From Arthrobacter silvisoli (lineage in GTDB: Bacteria; Actinomycetota; Actinomycetes; Actinomycetales; Micrococcaceae): a DNA stretch of 64,000 nucleotides. The notes under the pieces were generated by a model. The model saw only the letters and a program-made list of their open reading frames with translations. It was not told the DNA's origin and made no database searches. Every line of letters starts with the position of its first letter. Positions within the stretch are counted from its first letter, which is position 1. The translations under genes and the position numbers were made by a program. Shown here piece by piece: positions 34,358-42,222 of the stretch. Location of the stretch: contig NZ_QRCU01000077.1 of the NCBI RefSeq assembly GCF_003369445.1, forward strand, positions 124,001-188,000, given 5' to 3'.

Positions 34358-34375
34358 TCGTAAGACGTCTTACGA
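34358..34375. promoter_or_regulatory. perfect 18-bp palindrome, likely GntR operator
   Basis: TCGTAAGACGTCTTACGA is its own reverse complement. Its layout (GT...AC half-sites) fits FadR/FCD-type operators. It lies 17 nt before the first TIM-barrel gene, over the -35/-10 spacer, and about 64 nt from the regulator start, so one site could control both operons. Confidence 0.75.
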
Positions 34376-34378
34376 GTG

Positions 34379-34384
34379 TAAGTT
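34379..34384 (+). promoter_or_regulatory. putative -10 of the transporter operon (leaderless)
   Basis: TAAGTT ends 7 nt before the ATG at 34392, which has no Shine-Dalgarno sequence. Transcription would begin at or next to the start codon. The operator palindrome lies immediately upstream. Confidence 0.45.
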
Positions 34385-34391
34385 TAGCCGC

Positions 34392-35483
34392 ATGACCCAG
34401 ATCACAGAAATGCTTCCTGGCTCGAGGTCTCCCGAAGACAGGGAATTCCCCGCCGTTCGACTCGGCATCCAATTCACCCGCTACCCCGGAATGGAGCAGC
34501 TGCCGCTGCTTGATTCACTCCGCCAGGCCGTCGACGACGGCTTCACGCTGGTCGTCCTGAACAACATCGCCGCGGAACTCGCGGGCGAAAGCGAGGACTT
34601 GCTCGACGAGGTGGCGGCGGAAGCCCGGCGCGCCGGCGTCGAACTCCACCTGGGACTGGGCTGCGCGGGGCCGGCGGGTGAACCGGCCGCCGTCCGGCGG
34701 GAACTGCGCAGCGCCCTGGCGCGGGGCCTGGAACTCGGCATCAAGGAGTTCTTCGTTTACACCCGTTCCGTGCGGGAAGGCCTGGTGGAGCAAGGACGCT
34801 TCCTGGACCACGCCGCGCAGCTCCGGCTGATCCTGGCAAACCTTGAATCCCTCGCCACGACGGCGGGGGATGCCGGGGCCAGGATCAACGTCAAGACCCA
34901 CGAGGACCTCGCTTCGGGGGAGGTGCTGTCCCTGGTGCAGGGCCTCGATCCGGCGGTCTTCGGCATCGGGCTCGACGTCGCCAACCCCGTGGTCCGCGGC
35001 GAAGATCCGCACGCCGTCGCCACGGCCCTCGGCCCCTTGACCCGCATGACCCACCTGGAGGACTTGGTGCTCTTCGCGGTGCCGCACGGCTACCGGCGCC
35101 GGCTGCGCGCCCTCGGCGAAGGCGTCCTCGACTGGGACGAGCTCCTCGGCAGCCTGCTGGCCGCCGGGGTGCGCGACTTCACCCTCGAACAGCACCGCGG
35201 AAAATTCGACACCCCCGTTTTCGACCGTTCATGGTTCCGCTACGAACCCCACCTTGACGCCCCGGGACTCGGCCAGCTGGCCCGCCTCGGGGCCCTGACG
35301 CACGACGGCGTGGCGCGCGGCGGCATCCCGCCCCTCGCCGACTGGGACGAAGACCCCGCCCCTGCCGAACGCCGTCGACAGCTGCTCCACAGCGCCGCAA
35401 CGCTGCGGCGGATCCTCACATCGATCGGCGCCGGAGTTGCTGCCCCGGCCACGATCCTCTCCGGAGAGGAAGGACTCTCATGA
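34392..35483 (+). CDS. TIM-barrel sugar-isomerase-like protein, variant metal site
   Basis: 363 aa, xylose-isomerase-like (AP endonuclease 2) TIM-barrel fold. By comparison with the related gene at 41060, Asp in GLDVANPVVRGED, His in MTHLED and Glu in FTLEQ occupy metal-ligand positions. The first ligand position is Lys168 (NVKTHED) instead of Glu. The likely role is isomerisation, epimerisation or dehydration of an imported sugar-like compound, or a non-metal variant of it. First gene of the rightward operon; its stop overlaps the next permease start by 4 nt. Confidence 0.65.
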   Translation: MTQITEMLPGSRSPEDREFPAVRLGIQFTRYPGMEQLPLLDSLRQAVDDGFTLVVLNNIAAELAGESEDLLDEVAAEARRAGVELHLGLGCAGPAGEPAAVRRELRSALARGLELGIKEFFVYTRSVREGLVEQGRFLDHAAQLRLILANLESLATTAGDAGARINVKTHEDLASGEVLSLVQGLDPAVFGIGLDVANPVVRGEDPHAVATALGPLTRMTHLEDLVLFAVPHGYRRRLRALGEGVLDWDELLGSLLAAGVRDFTLEQHRGKFDTPVFDRSWFRYEPHLDAPGLGQLARLGALTHDGVARGGIPPLADWDEDPAPAERRRQLLHSAATLRRILTSIGAGVAAPATILSGEEGLS

Positions 35484-36367
35484 CAGCAATAGCTGCTCCG
35501 CAGGCCGTTGTCCCGGCCAGGCGCCGGCCCTTCACCAGCTTTCTCAAACGGGACAGGAGGCTCACCCTGGCCCTGTCGCTGCTGGCGGCCCTTGTGGTGC
35601 TGACACTCCTCGGCCCGCTGTTCTGGCGGGTCCAGCCCGAGGCCATCAACCTCGGCGCAGTCCTCCAGGGCCCGAGCTTCGCGCACCCGATGGGCACGGA
35701 CGACACCGGCCGCGACGTGATGTCCAGGTTCCTCGCCGGCGGACAGACCTCGATCCTCGCAGGCCTCACCATCGCACTCATCGGGGCCATCGTGGGCTGC
35801 GTGACCGCCCTCCTGGCCGGCTCCATGCGCGGCTGGGTGGACACCCTTTTCACCTGGCTGAGCAATTCGATCCTGTGCTTCCCGGCGATCCTGCTCGCCA
35901 TGGCCATCGCGATGGCGCTCAAGCCGGGCGTCACCGCCGCCGTCATCGGCCTCTCACTGCACTCCTTCCCCTGGTACATGAGGACCCTCCGCGGCGAAGT
36001 GATGCGCCTGTACGGCCAGGACTTCATCCGTTCCACCATGGCGATCGGCGCCCACCCCGCCCGGGTCCTGTTCCGGCATGTGCTCCCGCACCTGGTGCCG
36101 ATCATGATCCTGCAGATGGCGGCCGTGTTCGGTGCCGCCGTGCTGTCCCTGGCCGCCCTCGGGTACCTCGGACTCGGAGCCCAGCCGCCCACCGCTGAAT
36201 GGGGCGAAATGATCACCGAAGGCCAGCAGTTCTTCCTCACCGGCCAGTGGTGGATCGCCGGCTTCCCGGGCCTCGGCCTGCTCATCGCCGTCACCCTGAC
36301 CACCGTCATCGCGGACCGGGCCCGTGAGGTCCTGGACCCCCGCGGCGAATTCACCCAGGCGAAGTGA
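35480..36367 (+). CDS. ABC transporter permease, DppC/OppC type
   Basis: 295 aa, about six membrane spans. HPMGTDDTGRDVMSR near residue 72 is typical of the DppC/OppC subfamily, and the EAA-like loop (GAHPARVLFRHVLPHL) that contacts the ATPases is present. Inner-membrane half-channel of a peptide/nickel/oligosaccharide-class importer. Starts within the stop of the TIM-barrel gene; the second permease follows after 7 nt. The C-before-B order is less common. Confidence 0.92.
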   Translation: MTAIAAPQAVVPARRRPFTSFLKRDRRLTLALSLLAALVVLTLLGPLFWRVQPEAINLGAVLQGPSFAHPMGTDDTGRDVMSRFLAGGQTSILAGLTIALIGAIVGCVTALLAGSMRGWVDTLFTWLSNSILCFPAILLAMAIAMALKPGVTAAVIGLSLHSFPWYMRTLRGEVMRLYGQDFIRSTMAIGAHPARVLFRHVLPHLVPIMILQMAAVFGAAVLSLAALGYLGLGAQPPTAEWGEMITEGQQFFLTGQWWIAGFPGLGLLIAVTLTTVIADRAREVLDPRGEFTQAK

Positions 36368-36374
36368 GGATCCG

Positions 36375-37391
36375 ATGACCAGCACCGTACTCAAACGCCT
36401 CGGCGTTGCCTTGGCCACCATCTTCGGGGCCTCGATCTTCACCTTCGTCCTGCTCCGCAAGGTCCCCGGCGACCCCGCCCGGGCCATCGCCGGCGACACC
36501 GCCACCGAGGAAACCATCGCCGCCCTGCGCAAGTCCATGGGCCTGGATGACAACCTCTTCGTCCAGTACGGCAACTACATGGGCTCCCTGCTCCGCGGCG
36601 ACTTCGGATTCTCGTACAGCACCGGCAACAGCGTGGGCACGCTCCTCGGGCAGCGGCTTCCCGCCACGCTCGAACTCGGCCTGCTGTCCGTGATCATCGC
36701 AATCGTCGCCGCCGTGCTCGCGGCAAGCTTCGCGGTCTATTCGCGACGGCGGTGGCCGGACCAGGCCGTTCGCTTCGCCTCCTCCCTGGCCATGGGTTCG
36801 CCGCCGTTCTGGATCGCGCTGCTGGCCCTGATGGTCTTCTCCATCCAGCTCGGGATCTTCCCGGGGCCGGAAGGCCGGCTGTCGCCCGGAATGCTCAAGC
36901 CGCCGAACGTCACCGGGATGTTCACCGTGGACTCCCTCCTGGCCGGACGATGGGGCACCTTCGCCAACGCGGCGTGGCACCTCCTGCTGCCGGCGACCAT
37001 CGTGGCACTGGGCCCGTTCGCCTTCCTCAGCCGGCTCTACCGCAACCAGCTGCGCGGCACCCTCCGGGAAACCTTCGTGGCCGTCTCCCAGAGCCACGGC
37101 CTGCGCCGCTTCCCGGTCTACAACCGGCACGTGGCGCCGCACGGTCTGCTGTCCCTGCTGCCTGCCGCCTCCCTCCTCTTCGCCGACCTCCTCGCCGGAA
37201 GCCTCCTGGTGGAGAAGGTGTTCGGCTGGCCCGGCATCGGCTCCATGACCGCCGACGCCATCATCCAGAAGGACTTCGCGGTGGTCCAGGCCGTGCTCCT
37301 GTTGGCGGCCGTCCTCTACGTGGTGGTCAGCCTCCTGGCCGACATCCTCATGACCGCAGCCGATCCCCGCACCCGAGTAGGAGCACGCTGA
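36375..37391 (+). CDS. ABC transporter permease, DppB/OppB type
   Basis: 338 aa, about six spans, with the typical DppB opening (LLRKVPGDPARAIAGDTATEE, LRKSMGLDDNLFVQYGNYM) and a long periplasmic segment. ATG 36375 has GAGGA upstream. Pairs with the preceding permease. Its stop shares one base with the next ATPase start (TGATG). Confidence 0.92.
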   Translation: MTSTVLKRLGVALATIFGASIFTFVLLRKVPGDPARAIAGDTATEETIAALRKSMGLDDNLFVQYGNYMGSLLRGDFGFSYSTGNSVGTLLGQRLPATLELGLLSVIIAIVAAVLAASFAVYSRRRWPDQAVRFASSLAMGSPPFWIALLALMVFSIQLGIFPGPEGRLSPGMLKPPNVTGMFTVDSLLAGRWGTFANAAWHLLLPATIVALGPFAFLSRLYRNQLRGTLRETFVAVSQSHGLRRFPVYNRHVAPHGLLSLLPAASLLFADLLAGSLLVEKVFGWPGIGSMTADAIIQKDFAVVQAVLLLAAVLYVVVSLLADILMTAADPRTRVGAR

Positions 37392-38452
37392 TGCAAAGCA
37401 ATGCACCCTCCCTTCCTGTACCCCGGCTGACGGTCGACGGCGGCCCGGACCCCGAGCGCAACGACCCCGTGCTCAGCGTCCGTGGCCTGCGGACCGACTT
37501 CGAGACTGCCGTGGGAACCGTCCACGCCGTCCGCGACGTCTCCTTCGACCTCCGCAAGGGGCAACGGCTGGCGATCGTGGGCGAATCCGGCTCCGGCAAG
37601 TCCGCCATGGCCATGTCCCTGATGGGCCTCGTGCCCCCGCCCGGCCGCGTGGTCGGCGGCAGCGTCAGGCTCAACGGCAAGGAGATCGTGGGCCTGGACG
37701 ACGCCGGGATCTCCAAGGTCCGCGGCAAGGACATCGGCCTGGTCTTCCAGGACCCGATGGCCGCACTGGATCCGCTGAAGACCATTGGCAGCCAGTTCGT
37801 CGAAACCATCCGGGTGCACCAGGACGTCTCGGTGAAGGCCGCCCGCAAGATGGCCGCCGACCTGCTTGGCGAGGTGGGCGTGAACGACGCGGCCCGCCGG
37901 CTCTCCGACTACCCGCACCAGTACTCTGGCGGCATGCGCCAACGCGTGCTGATCGCCATGGCCATCGCCAACGATCCCTCCGTGGTGGTCGCGGACGAAC
38001 CCACGACCGCCCTGGACGTCACCACCCAGGCGCAGGTGCTGGACCTGCTGGCCAAGATCTGCGATGAACGCGGAAACGCCCTGGTGATGATTACCCACAA
38101 CCTGGGCATCGTCGAAGAACTCTGCGACAGCGTCAATGTCATGTACGCCGGGCGCTTCGTCGAATGCACCAGCACCGGGGCGTTGTTCGCCTCGCCGGGC
38201 CACCCGTACTCGAAGGCCCTGCTGGACTGCGTCATCGACCCCGCCACCGCACGGCGCGGCGCGCTGCCGGCCATTCCCGGCTCGCCGCCGGACCTCTCGG
38301 TGGACGAACCTGGCTGCCCCTTCGCTCCGCGCTGCCCGATCGGCCGGGACCAAGAGCGCTGCGCCGTCGAAAGGCCGCAGCCCCGCACCCTGTCCAATGG
38401 CGCCGTCGTGCGCTGCCACTTCGCCTACGACCCCCAAGGGGAGACAGCATGA
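37391..38452 (+). CDS. ABC transporter ATP-binding protein, DppD/OppD type
   Basis: 353 aa. Walker A GESGSGKS, signature YSGGMRQR, Walker B VVVADEPTTALD and the C-terminal oligopeptide-family Cys cluster (CPFAPRCPIGRDQERC) are all present. Cytoplasmic motor of the importer. ATG 37391 overlaps the permease stop by one base; a longer upstream frame is out of context. Its stop overlaps the second ATPase start by 4 nt. Confidence 0.92.
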   Translation: MQSNAPSLPVPRLTVDGGPDPERNDPVLSVRGLRTDFETAVGTVHAVRDVSFDLRKGQRLAIVGESGSGKSAMAMSLMGLVPPPGRVVGGSVRLNGKEIVGLDDAGISKVRGKDIGLVFQDPMAALDPLKTIGSQFVETIRVHQDVSVKAARKMAADLLGEVGVNDAARRLSDYPHQYSGGMRQRVLIAMAIANDPSVVVADEPTTALDVTTQAQVLDLLAKICDERGNALVMITHNLGIVEELCDSVNVMYAGRFVECTSTGALFASPGHPYSKALLDCVIDPATARRGALPAIPGSPPDLSVDEPGCPFAPRCPIGRDQERCAVERPQPRTLSNGAVVRCHFAYDPQGETA

Positions 38453-39330
38453 ACATCGCAAGCGCCACCCCGCTCCTGCGGGTGGAGAAGCTGAACAAGT
38501 CCTATGCCAAAGGCATCGGCGGCAGGCACCGCACCCGGATCCTGCGAGATGTCTCCTTCGAACTGCACCGCGGCCAGACCCTGGGCCTCGTAGGGGAGTC
38601 CGGCAGCGGGAAGTCCACCACCGCGGCCTGTGTCATGGGCCTCACGGCGGCGGACAGCGGGCTGATCGAGTTCGACGGCGTCGACCTGACCACCCTGTCC
38701 AAGGCCGGGATGCGCAGGATGCGCCGGCGGATCCAGATGGTCTTCCAGGACCCGAACGGCTCCCTCGACCCGCGCTTCACCGTGGCGGACCTCGTGGAAG
38801 AGCCGCTCATCGTGCACGGCGTCACCGATTCCGCCGAACGCTCGCGCCGGGTCTCCGAGGTCCTGGACCGCGTGGGAATCAGCGTCAAGCAGGCCCAACG
38901 CTATCCTTTCGCGTTCTCCGGCGGCCAGCGCCAGCGCATCGCTATCGCCCGGGCCCTCGTCCTGAACCCGGACCTCGTGGTCCTTGACGAACCCGTCAGC
39001 GCACTGGACGTCTCCATCCAGGCCCAGGTCCTCAACCTCCTCAGCGAGCTGCAGGACGAACTCGGCCTGACGTACCTCTTCATCGTCCACGATCTCGCGG
39101 TGGCCCGGCTCATGAGCCACGACATCGCCGTCATGAACGCCGGGGAGATCGTGGAGGCGGGTACGTCCGCTGACGTCTTTGACAACACCACCCACCCGTA
39201 CACCCGCGCATTGCTCGACGCCGTGCCGGGCGCCCGCCGCCGGGCGGCACAGAACCGGACAGTAGCCCAGCAGCGGACGACGGCGGCGCTCGCCACCGCG
39301 GGCACGGCCGACGCCATGGAAGGAATGTGA
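38449..39330 (+). CDS. ABC transporter ATP-binding protein, DppF/OppF type
   Basis: 293 aa. Walker A GESGSGKST, signature FSGGQRQR and Walker B LVVLDEPVSALD are present. Second ATPase of the heterodimer. The last 20 or so residues include RTTAALA, encoded by a 22-bp sequence repeated exactly in the signal-peptide region of the next gene. The binding-protein start follows after 1 nt. Confidence 0.92.
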   Translation: MNIASATPLLRVEKLNKSYAKGIGGRHRTRILRDVSFELHRGQTLGLVGESGSGKSTTAACVMGLTAADSGLIEFDGVDLTTLSKAGMRRMRRRIQMVFQDPNGSLDPRFTVADLVEEPLIVHGVTDSAERSRRVSEVLDRVGISVKQAQRYPFAFSGGQRQRIAIARALVLNPDLVVLDEPVSALDVSIQAQVLNLLSELQDELGLTYLFIVHDLAVARLMSHDIAVMNAGEIVEAGTSADVFDNTTHPYTRALLDAVPGARRRAAQNRTVAQQRTTAALATAGTADAMEGM

Positions 39331-39403
39331 CATGTTGACCCTCCCGAAATGGACGGCGGCCGCGAAGACTGCGCTGCTGAAGCGGACGACGGCGGCGCTC
39401 GCC
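39273..39403 (+). repeat. 22-bp exact direct repeat across the ATPase/binding-protein junction
   Basis: Positions 39273-39294 and 39382-39403 are identical (both encode RTTAALA). The copies lie in the tail of the ATPase gene and in the lipoprotein signal peptide of the next gene. This looks like a small local duplication that re-formed the ATPase C-terminus. Confidence 0.6.
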
Positions 39404-40972
39404 GCCGTGGGCCTGCTCGCCGGTGTTCTCTCCGGCTGCGCCCAACCTGCGGCGTCCTCGGGCGCGGGCGGACGGCCGTTCACCGTGAACTGGGCCGCCT
39501 CTCTGACCAACATCGACCCCGCGTTCGTGTGCGCAGGCGCCGAGAACAGCTTCGCCACCAACTTCTACGCCCGCCTGGTCCGGCTCGACGAGGAACCGCA
39601 GAAGGACGGAACACTGGTGGCAGTCAACGAGCCCGAACGGGTCAAGGGCGACCTGGCCACCTCGTGGACGGTTTCCCCGGACGGCAAGTCGTACACCTTC
39701 AAGCTGCACCCGGGGGCGAAGTTCGCCAACGGCAACCCGCTGGACGCCGAAGCCGTGCGCTACTCGATCATGCGCAACCTCACGATCGGCGGCTGCGGCG
39801 CCCTCGGCCTGCAGATCGGCCTGACGGACCCGCCGCTGATCAGCAACGTCGTGGTGGTGGACCCGCAGACGGTGCGCCTTGAACTCTCCCGGGCCTACCC
39901 GGCGATCCTGGTGACCCTGGCCCAGAGCCGCGGCTCGATCTATGACCCGAAGGTCATCAAGGAGCACGGCGAGGACCAGAAGGGCGTGCCCAACCAGTGG
40001 CTGGCCTCGCACACCGCCAGCAGCAGCGGCCCCTACGTGCTGGATGAATACGTGGCCAACAACTACGCCGTCCTCACCCGGAACCCGAACTACTACGGCG
40101 AACCGGCCAAGGAAGCAGAGGTGCGGGTCAACTTCATCACCTCGATCCCCACCCTGATGCTGCAGGCCCGCCGCGGGGAAGCCGATGTGACCCTGGGCCT
40201 GCCGCCCTATGTGGTTCACCAGCTGAGCCAGGAGGACTGCTGCCGGGTCACCAGCGCCCCGGCGTTCGCGCCGGTGACGGTGTCCCTGGACAATTCCTCG
40301 GGCACCACGGCCAACCCGAAACTGCGTGAGGCGCTCACCTACGCCGTGCCATACGAACAGATCAAGGCCAGTGTGGCCTACGGTTACGCGGACAGCTACT
40401 ACGGCCCCTTCGTCCCCGGCATCCCGGGCTTCGACGCACAGCGTTCGGCCCCTCGGCCGCTGGACAAGGACAAGGCCCGGGCCCTGGTCAAGGAATCGGG
40501 CCTCGTGGATCCGCAGATCGACCTCATGATCAACCCGTCCTCGCCCGGCGTGTCCACTCTCGCGACCATCCTCAAGGCCTCCTGGGAGGACATCGGGGTG
40601 CGCGTGAACATCGACTCGCAGACGCCCACGGCGTTCGCCACCAGGTTCAACACCGGCAAGTACCAGTCGGCCCTGCTGTTCGAAACCGGCGGCGTGGTGG
40701 CCGCGTACGAGCTGCGCAAGAAGATGACCTGCGGCAGCACCTTCAACAACCAGCACATCTGCATTCCCGGAACCCCGGAGCTGATGGACAAGCTCAACGC
40801 CGCTTCCGACCTTGATGCGCAGCTGCCGTACATCAACGCGCTGGTGGATTCCTGGCGGGCCAGTTCGCCCACCATCATCCTCTATCGTGCCCAGTTCACG
40901 GCCGTGCTTGCGCATTCGGTCAAGCACTTTGAGTACTCGCCCACGTTCTCCTTCTACAACTGGGGCCGCTAG
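39332..40972 (+). CDS. ABC transporter substrate-binding lipoprotein (SBP family 5)
   Basis: 546 aa. The signal peptide ends in lipobox VLSGC with the lipidated Cys36. The DppA/OppA-type architecture shows DLATSWTVSPDGKSYTFKLHPGAKFANGNPLDAEAVRYSI and later IKASVAYGYAD-type segments. It is exported and membrane-anchored, capturing the importer's substrate; unusually it carries several Cys residues (GGCG, CC, CGSTF, HIC) that could form disulfides. AAGGA lies upstream. Ligand unknown: this family binds peptides, nickel chelates, glycosides or opines. Confidence 0.9.
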   Translation: MLTLPKWTAAAKTALLKRTTAALAAVGLLAGVLSGCAQPAASSGAGGRPFTVNWAASLTNIDPAFVCAGAENSFATNFYARLVRLDEEPQKDGTLVAVNEPERVKGDLATSWTVSPDGKSYTFKLHPGAKFANGNPLDAEAVRYSIMRNLTIGGCGALGLQIGLTDPPLISNVVVVDPQTVRLELSRAYPAILVTLAQSRGSIYDPKVIKEHGEDQKGVPNQWLASHTASSSGPYVLDEYVANNYAVLTRNPNYYGEPAKEAEVRVNFITSIPTLMLQARRGEADVTLGLPPYVVHQLSQEDCCRVTSAPAFAPVTVSLDNSSGTTANPKLREALTYAVPYEQIKASVAYGYADSYYGPFVPGIPGFDAQRSAPRPLDKDKARALVKESGLVDPQIDLMINPSSPGVSTLATILKASWEDIGVRVNIDSQTPTAFATRFNTGKYQSALLFETGGVVAAYELRKKMTCGSTFNNQHICIPGTPELMDKLNAASDLDAQLPYINALVDSWRASSPTIILYRAQFTAVLAHSVKHFEYSPTFSFYNWGR

Positions 40973-40981
40973 CGGCACCGC

Positions 40982-41022
40982 GCCCGCCGCGGGGACCGGT
41001 CCGACCGGTTCCCGGGGCGGGC
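40982..41022 (+). other. intercistronic hairpin after the binding-protein gene
   Basis: Arms 40982-41000 and 41004-41022 form a 19-bp GC-rich stem with one mismatch, one G-T pair and a 3-nt loop. No U-tract. Such stems often protect the binding-protein message and lower expression of the following gene. Confidence 0.65.
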
Positions 41023-41059
41023 ACCACGAGACTTCCAGAACCAGCTAAGGACAAGAAAA

Positions 41060-42115
41060 ATGCGTATTGGTGTCGATGGCAGCAAGATTCCCCACGGGGC
41101 CGAGGACTCCGCCGTCCGGATCCTCGAACGCGCCCACGCGATGGGCATGGAAGGCGTGTACTTCCGCAGCGTGATGGACGTTTCGCCCACCTTGGACCGT
41201 GGACTGCTCGCCGAAGTGCGGGCGTGCGCCGATGACCTGGGCCTCTACCTGCAGATGGGCCTGGCCAAGGTCAATCCCTATGCGGCCGCCGAGGCGCCCC
41301 AGGTCCGCCGGCTGGGCGACGGCGACTACACCCGCGGCATGGTCAGGATGATCGAGGCGGCCCACGAGGCCGCCGGCGTCACGGAGCTGTGGGTGGCGTG
41401 CGCCAACTACCAGCGCGGCATGCCCGGCTACTACGTCTTCGACCGCTTCCGCACGGACGCCCCCTGGCCGGACCAGCTGGTGGCGATCGAGAAGTTCCTG
41501 CGGCTGCTCGCACCGGTCGCCCGCGACCACGGGGTACACCTGAACATCGAGACCCACGAGGAGATCACCAGCTACGAGGTGGTGCGGCTTGTTGAATCCG
41601 TGGGCCCGGACGTCCTGGGTGTCACCTTCGACACTGCCAACGTGGTGGTGCGCGGTGAGGACCCCGTGGCTGCGGCCCGGCGTGTGGCACCCTATACCCG
41701 CGCCACGCACCTGAGGGACTTCGTACTGGGGGAGCAGGACGGGGTGTTCGGACGGGTCTTCGCCCCCATCGGCCAAGGCTCCATTGACTGGGACACCGTA
41801 CTGGGCATCCTGCACGAGGCCAACCCGGAGCTGCCGCTCTCCATCGAGAACGCGGGCCCCACGCTGCACCTGCCCATCGGCTTGGACGATCCCGAATGGC
41901 TGGCCGTGCACCCTGACCTGGCCCCGGCCGAAGTGGGCCGCATCCGCGAAATGGCCGCCGGGTACCAAGCGCGCGTGGACCGCGGCGAGGCCCCCTCCCT
42001 GACGGAACTGCGGGCGGTCCCGTACGACGGCGAACGCTTCATCCACGAGTCGGCCCGGGCCCTGCGTGCCTCGCTCGCCCGGCTCGGCATCGCGGAGGGC
42101 GCCGCCACCCGCTGA
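41060..42115 (+). CDS. TIM-barrel sugar phosphate isomerase/epimerase-like protein
   Basis: 351 aa, xylose-isomerase-like TIM barrel with a complete Glu-Asp-His-Glu metal site: Glu164 in NIETHEE, Asp in FDTANV, His in ATHLRD and Glu in LSIENAG. Paralogue of the first gene of the operon, sharing the THE..S.EV and VVRGEDP blocks. ATG with AAGGACAAG upstream. Likely isomerises, epimerises or cleaves the imported compound after the transporter delivers it. Last gene of the rightward operon; a very long dyad follows. Confidence 0.8.
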   Translation: MRIGVDGSKIPHGAEDSAVRILERAHAMGMEGVYFRSVMDVSPTLDRGLLAEVRACADDLGLYLQMGLAKVNPYAAAEAPQVRRLGDGDYTRGMVRMIEAAHEAAGVTELWVACANYQRGMPGYYVFDRFRTDAPWPDQLVAIEKFLRLLAPVARDHGVHLNIETHEEITSYEVVRLVESVGPDVLGVTFDTANVVVRGEDPVAAARRVAPYTRATHLRDFVLGEQDGVFGRVFAPIGQGSIDWDTVLGILHEANPELPLSIENAGPTLHLPIGLDDPEWLAVHPDLAPAEVGRIREMAAGYQARVDRGEAPSLTELRAVPYDGERFIHESARALRASLARLGIAEGAATR

Positions 42116-42120
42116 CGAGG

Positions 42121-42190
42121 AGCGCGAACGTACAGTTGCGGCCCCGGAATCGCGGGCGCATTCCTGGGCCGCAAACTGTACGTTCGCGCT
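42121..42190. repeat. 70-nt extended inverted repeat
   Basis: The left arm AGCGCGAACGTACAGTT (42121-42137) plus GCGGCCC pairs with 42166-42190 with one bulged base, giving about 24 bp. An inner GGAAT/ATTCC stem continues it. It lies 6 nt after the last cassette gene and can act as a terminator, but it is far longer than needed and may be a mobile or dispersed palindrome. Confidence 0.8.
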
Positions 42191-42222
42191 AGTTCCACGC
42201 CGGTGTGGAGCACAATGGCCTC

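Noticed and set aside
31493..42190. Treating the two long dyads as terminal repeats of a transposon
   Set aside because: Their sequences differ, there is no transposase gene, and no target-site duplication could be seen.
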